From positions 328,349 to 392,348 of the forward strand of contig CABIWJ010000004.1 of the NCBI GenBank assembly GCA_902362455.1: a DNA stretch of 64,000 nucleotides. Reading direction: 5' to 3'. Every line of letters begins with the position of its first letter. Within the stretch, counting starts at the first letter, position 1. Positions 61,976-64,000 of the stretch are shown here, piece by piece. The DNA is from Eubacteriaceae bacterium (GTDB lineage Bacteria > Bacillota > Clostridia > Lachnospirales > Lachnospiraceae). Made by a program: the position numbers and the translations under genes. The notes under the pieces were generated by a model, which saw only the letters and a list, made by a program, of their open reading frames with translations, was not told the DNA's origin and searched no databases.

Positions 61976-63400
61976 TCAATTTTCATTAATGATACATTTA
62001 ATGATTTCGATAGCGGCTGATTTCTCAGCTTTATTTGTACAATTAGATAATGAATTATAAACATAATCCTGCACTTCAGTAATATTGTTAAAGAATACAG
62101 GAAGTCTTGAAATAATCAGTGCCATTACTGAACGGTTGACCTGTTTCTGGTTATTCTTAAAGAATTCAGTAAGCTGCATTACTAATTCATCTCTGACTGT
62201 ATTAATATATTCCTTAATATCAAATTCTGTTTCTTCTTCTGATTTCTCTTCAAATATGTTTTTAATATCTGAAAGATCAGCAAACAGACTATCCGAAATA
62301 AGGTTCTGCGAAATAAATAATCCCTGATATATATTCTCTGCCATAATACTCTTTATTATACTAAGATGATTATTTTTAATGTTATCAAGGGCAAATTCTT
62401 CACCTTCAATTTTACTATGAACTTTCTCAGGAACGCCCTCTAAGAATACGAATAAATCTGTAACCTCATCAGGTAATGTTATATATTCACCTGATGTAAA
62501 GTTATTATTAATTTCTTTAATAATCTTCATACTGCATTCAACTTCTTTATCATATTCATCTACATATGGTGCAGACAAAATCATTACATAGGTTCTGTTT
62601 ACAATTCCCTGAAGCATCATAAAGACATTGGTTTCTTTATCAATAAAATCTGCTGCATATCTTAATTCATTTTCAAGTTTATCGAATTCTTCTTTAGTAA
62701 TCTTAGAATAATCCACAGCTTTTACCATTTCATAAATCTCATTTAATTCAGAATAATCCTCTAGACCATCAGGTAATGCAAGCATTGATGAGGACTTAAG
62801 TACATATACGAAATCATCGATAGTTTCTTTGTCAGTTTTACTATATACACTGAGTCCGTCACTTAATAATTGAAAGAATTTGCTCTTGGTAAGTCTTAAT
62901 GGTAATTCTGCTATAATTTCACAGATTTTACTGTTAATTACCGTGTTATCTTCGTCAGAGAAAATATATTGCATTATCTCTCTTGTAAAATCTTCATCAG
63001 TATATTTTGAATCAACAGTTTCTTCCTTAAATAAATATTCACATCTGTTAGAAACATATTCATATCTTGAGAAAATATCAGCATAAGCTGCTAATATATC
63101 AACTGTTTTATATATCTTATTTCTTAAAATATCGATTCTTTCAACAGCTTTCTCCCTGTTCTCATCAACTTTAACATCTACAACATATTCTTTAATTATT
63201 GCATTGAATTCTTCTGTATATTCCTTAAGTTTACTATCTTTAATCTCGCCATCACTTACCATCTCATAAAATGTATAGTAATCCATAGCCATTTCAACTG
63301 CCGCACATTTATTATATAAATCATTTATATGTCTCGCATATACGGGCAGATTCATCTCAAGATTCTGATTATTATTAATCTCTTTAATTATCTTCTTCAA
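61976..63400 (-). CDS. Large acidic helical protein of unknown function
   Basis: A 474-residue, mostly helical, acidic protein without membrane segments or a motif I recognise. Examples are MNLPVYARHINDLYNKCAAVEMAMDYYTFYEM at the N terminus and LMQLTEFFKNNQKQVNRSVMALIISRLP near the end. The start is TTG with AAGGA about nine bases upstream. It heads the run leading to gerW and follows thiC on the same strand. Confidence 0.65.
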   Translation of the reverse strand: MKKIIKEINNNQNLEMNLPVYARHINDLYNKCAAVEMAMDYYTFYEMVSDGEIKDSKLKEYTEEFNAIIKEYVVDVKVDENREKAVERIDILRNKIYKTVDILAAYADIFSRYEYVSNRCEYLFKEETVDSKYTDEDFTREIMQYIFSDEDNTVINSKICEIIAELPLRLTKSKFFQLLSDGLSVYSKTDKETIDDFVYVLKSSSMLALPDGLEDYSELNEIYEMVKAVDYSKITKEEFDKLENELRYAADFIDKETNVFMMLQGIVNRTYVMILSAPYVDEYDKEVECSMKIIKEINNNFTSGEYITLPDEVTDLFVFLEGVPEKVHSKIEGEEFALDNIKNNHLSIIKSIMAENIYQGLFISQNLISDSLFADLSDIKNIFEEKSEEETEFDIKEYINTVRDELVMQLTEFFKNNQKQVNRSVMALIISRLPVFFNNITEVQDYVYNSLSNCTNKAEKSAAIEIIKCIINEN

Positions 63401-63432
63401 TTTTATTATTCCTTTTCTAAAAAAATTAGTGT

Positions 63433-64000
63433 TTATTTTTCAGAACAAAATTCTACTTTCTCTCCTGCAAGAATCTTATTAGTTGTTCTTACTGCACACA
63501 TTTTACCACACATTGAGCAGGTATGTCTCTCTTCAAGTGGTACACTATCATAATATCTTTTTGCTTTCTCTCCGTCAATAGCATATTTAAACATTTCATC
63601 CCAGTCAAGTTTATGTCTTGCTGCACTCATCTTGTTATCAATATCTCTTGCACCCTTAATTCCCTTTGCAATATCAGCGGCATGAGCTGCTATCTTAGAA
63701 GCTACGATACCCTCTTTAACATCTGATGCATCAGGCAGTCTTAAGTGTTCAGCTGGTGTAACATAACATAAGAAATCTGCACCATTAGCGGCAGCTATTG
63801 CTCCACCGATTGCTGATGTGATATGGTCATATCCGGGTGCGATATCAGTTACTAAAGGTCCAAGTACATAGAAAGGTGCTTCGTGACATATTCTCTTCTC
63901 AATAGCCATATTAGCAGCTATTTCGTTCATTGCCATATGTCCCGGTCCCTCGACCATTACCTGAACATCTTTCTCCCAGGCTCTCTTAGTCAGATTGCCT
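63433..64000 (-). CDS. thiC: Phosphomethylpyrimidine synthase ThiC, C-terminal part (cut by window edge)
   Basis: The frame enters from the window edge ([22 protein letters not shown]) and contains [38 protein letters not shown] and the C-terminal cluster motif CSMCGKMC that binds the radical SAM iron-sulfur cluster. ThiC rearranges AIR to HMP phosphate in thiamin synthesis. The start, and any TPP riboswitch, lie outside the window. Confidence 0.95.
   Translation of the reverse strand, partial: GNLTKRAWEKDVQVMVEGPGHMAMNEIAANMAIEKRICHEAPFYVLGPLVTDIAPGYDHITSAIGGAIAAANGADFLCYVTPAEHLRLPDASDVKEGIVASKIAAHAADIAKGIKGARDIDNKMSAARHKLDWDEMFKYAIDGEKAKRYYDSVPLEERHTCSMCGKMCAVRTTNKILAGEKVEFCSEK

Noticed and set aside
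63495..63520. Abnormal spacing of the ThiC cluster motif (C-x2-C-x3-C rather than C-x2-C-x4-C)
   Set aside because: I recall this shorter form in other Clostridia ThiC proteins, so it is probably normal for the lineage.

Overview
The window reads as chromosome of a low-G+C Gram-positive anaerobe of the Clostridia, most likely family Lachnospiraceae. The A+T-rich codon use, the gene order rodA-mgsA, yggS-sepF-(aroB)-lspA-rluD, rsfS-yqeK-nadD-yhbY-obgE-rpmA-prp-rplU, the split MetH, the PurO-type IMP cyclohydrolase and several hypothetical proteins typical of that family all point there. The genus was not determined. Sporulation-type genes (spoVB-like, gerW/ytfJ, ytfI-like) and a flagellin lysine methylase suggest a spore-forming, motile lineage or ancestor. 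No rRNA, tRNA, CRISPR array, prophage or complete insertion sequence was seen.

Layout. 1-7900 (+): cell shape and division (rodA 3' end, an HlyD-like membrane protein, yggS, sepF), aroB, lspA, an RluD-type pseudouridine synthase and a cytidylate-kinase-like protein. 8000-11600: a TtcA-like PP-loop enzyme coupled to a tyrosine recombinase, then a YneA-like LysM gene divergent from lexA with three LexA boxes. 11670-16210 (-): ribosome assembly and NAD genes up to the L21 leader RNA. 16290-19416: a Cys-rich unknown and clpB. 19950-23933 (-): purine end steps (PurO plus stand-alone AICAR transformylase) and fliB. 24329-30439: a DUF5721-like gene, htpG under a perfect CIRCE operator, a U32-type pair, argH. 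30694-34208: mscS and a degenerate branching-enzyme homologue. 34445-42597: YihY/BrkB, DUF368 transporter and the glycolytic set gap, pgk, tpiA, gpmI. 42867-49348: hisJ-like PHP phosphatase, a Cache-domain protein, mnmA, nifS, spoVB-like. 49456-51543: a DNA-repair pair (radical SAM plus partner). 51946-59926: methionine/one-carbon cluster metA, ligA, rluF, metH, its separate reactivation protein, metF. 60254-64000: gerW, ytfI-like, two unknowns and the 3' end of thiC.

The strongest non-genic signal is a pair of giant imperfect palindromes of about 510 bp (22156-22664 and 43688-44199). They have the same length and layout. Each has perfect 18-bp termini, and many differences between the two copies are compensated in the opposite arm, so it is the folded structure that has been kept. 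A second, unrelated 141-bp structured repeat (19683-19823 and 51726-51866, 11 differences, no gaps) abuts the T-tract of a Rho-independent terminator in both places. Both families sit at gene 3' ends.

Other notable results: two LexA boxes in front of the radical-SAM repair pair, whose radical SAM member ends in a sliding-clamp-binding-type motif QLSLF; a GlgB homologue in which all expected catalytic carboxylates are replaced and a histone-H1-like Lys/Ala/Thr tail is added; an MgsA homologue with Val at the position of the catalytic Asp; and a 45-residue membrane protein at 59976-60113.
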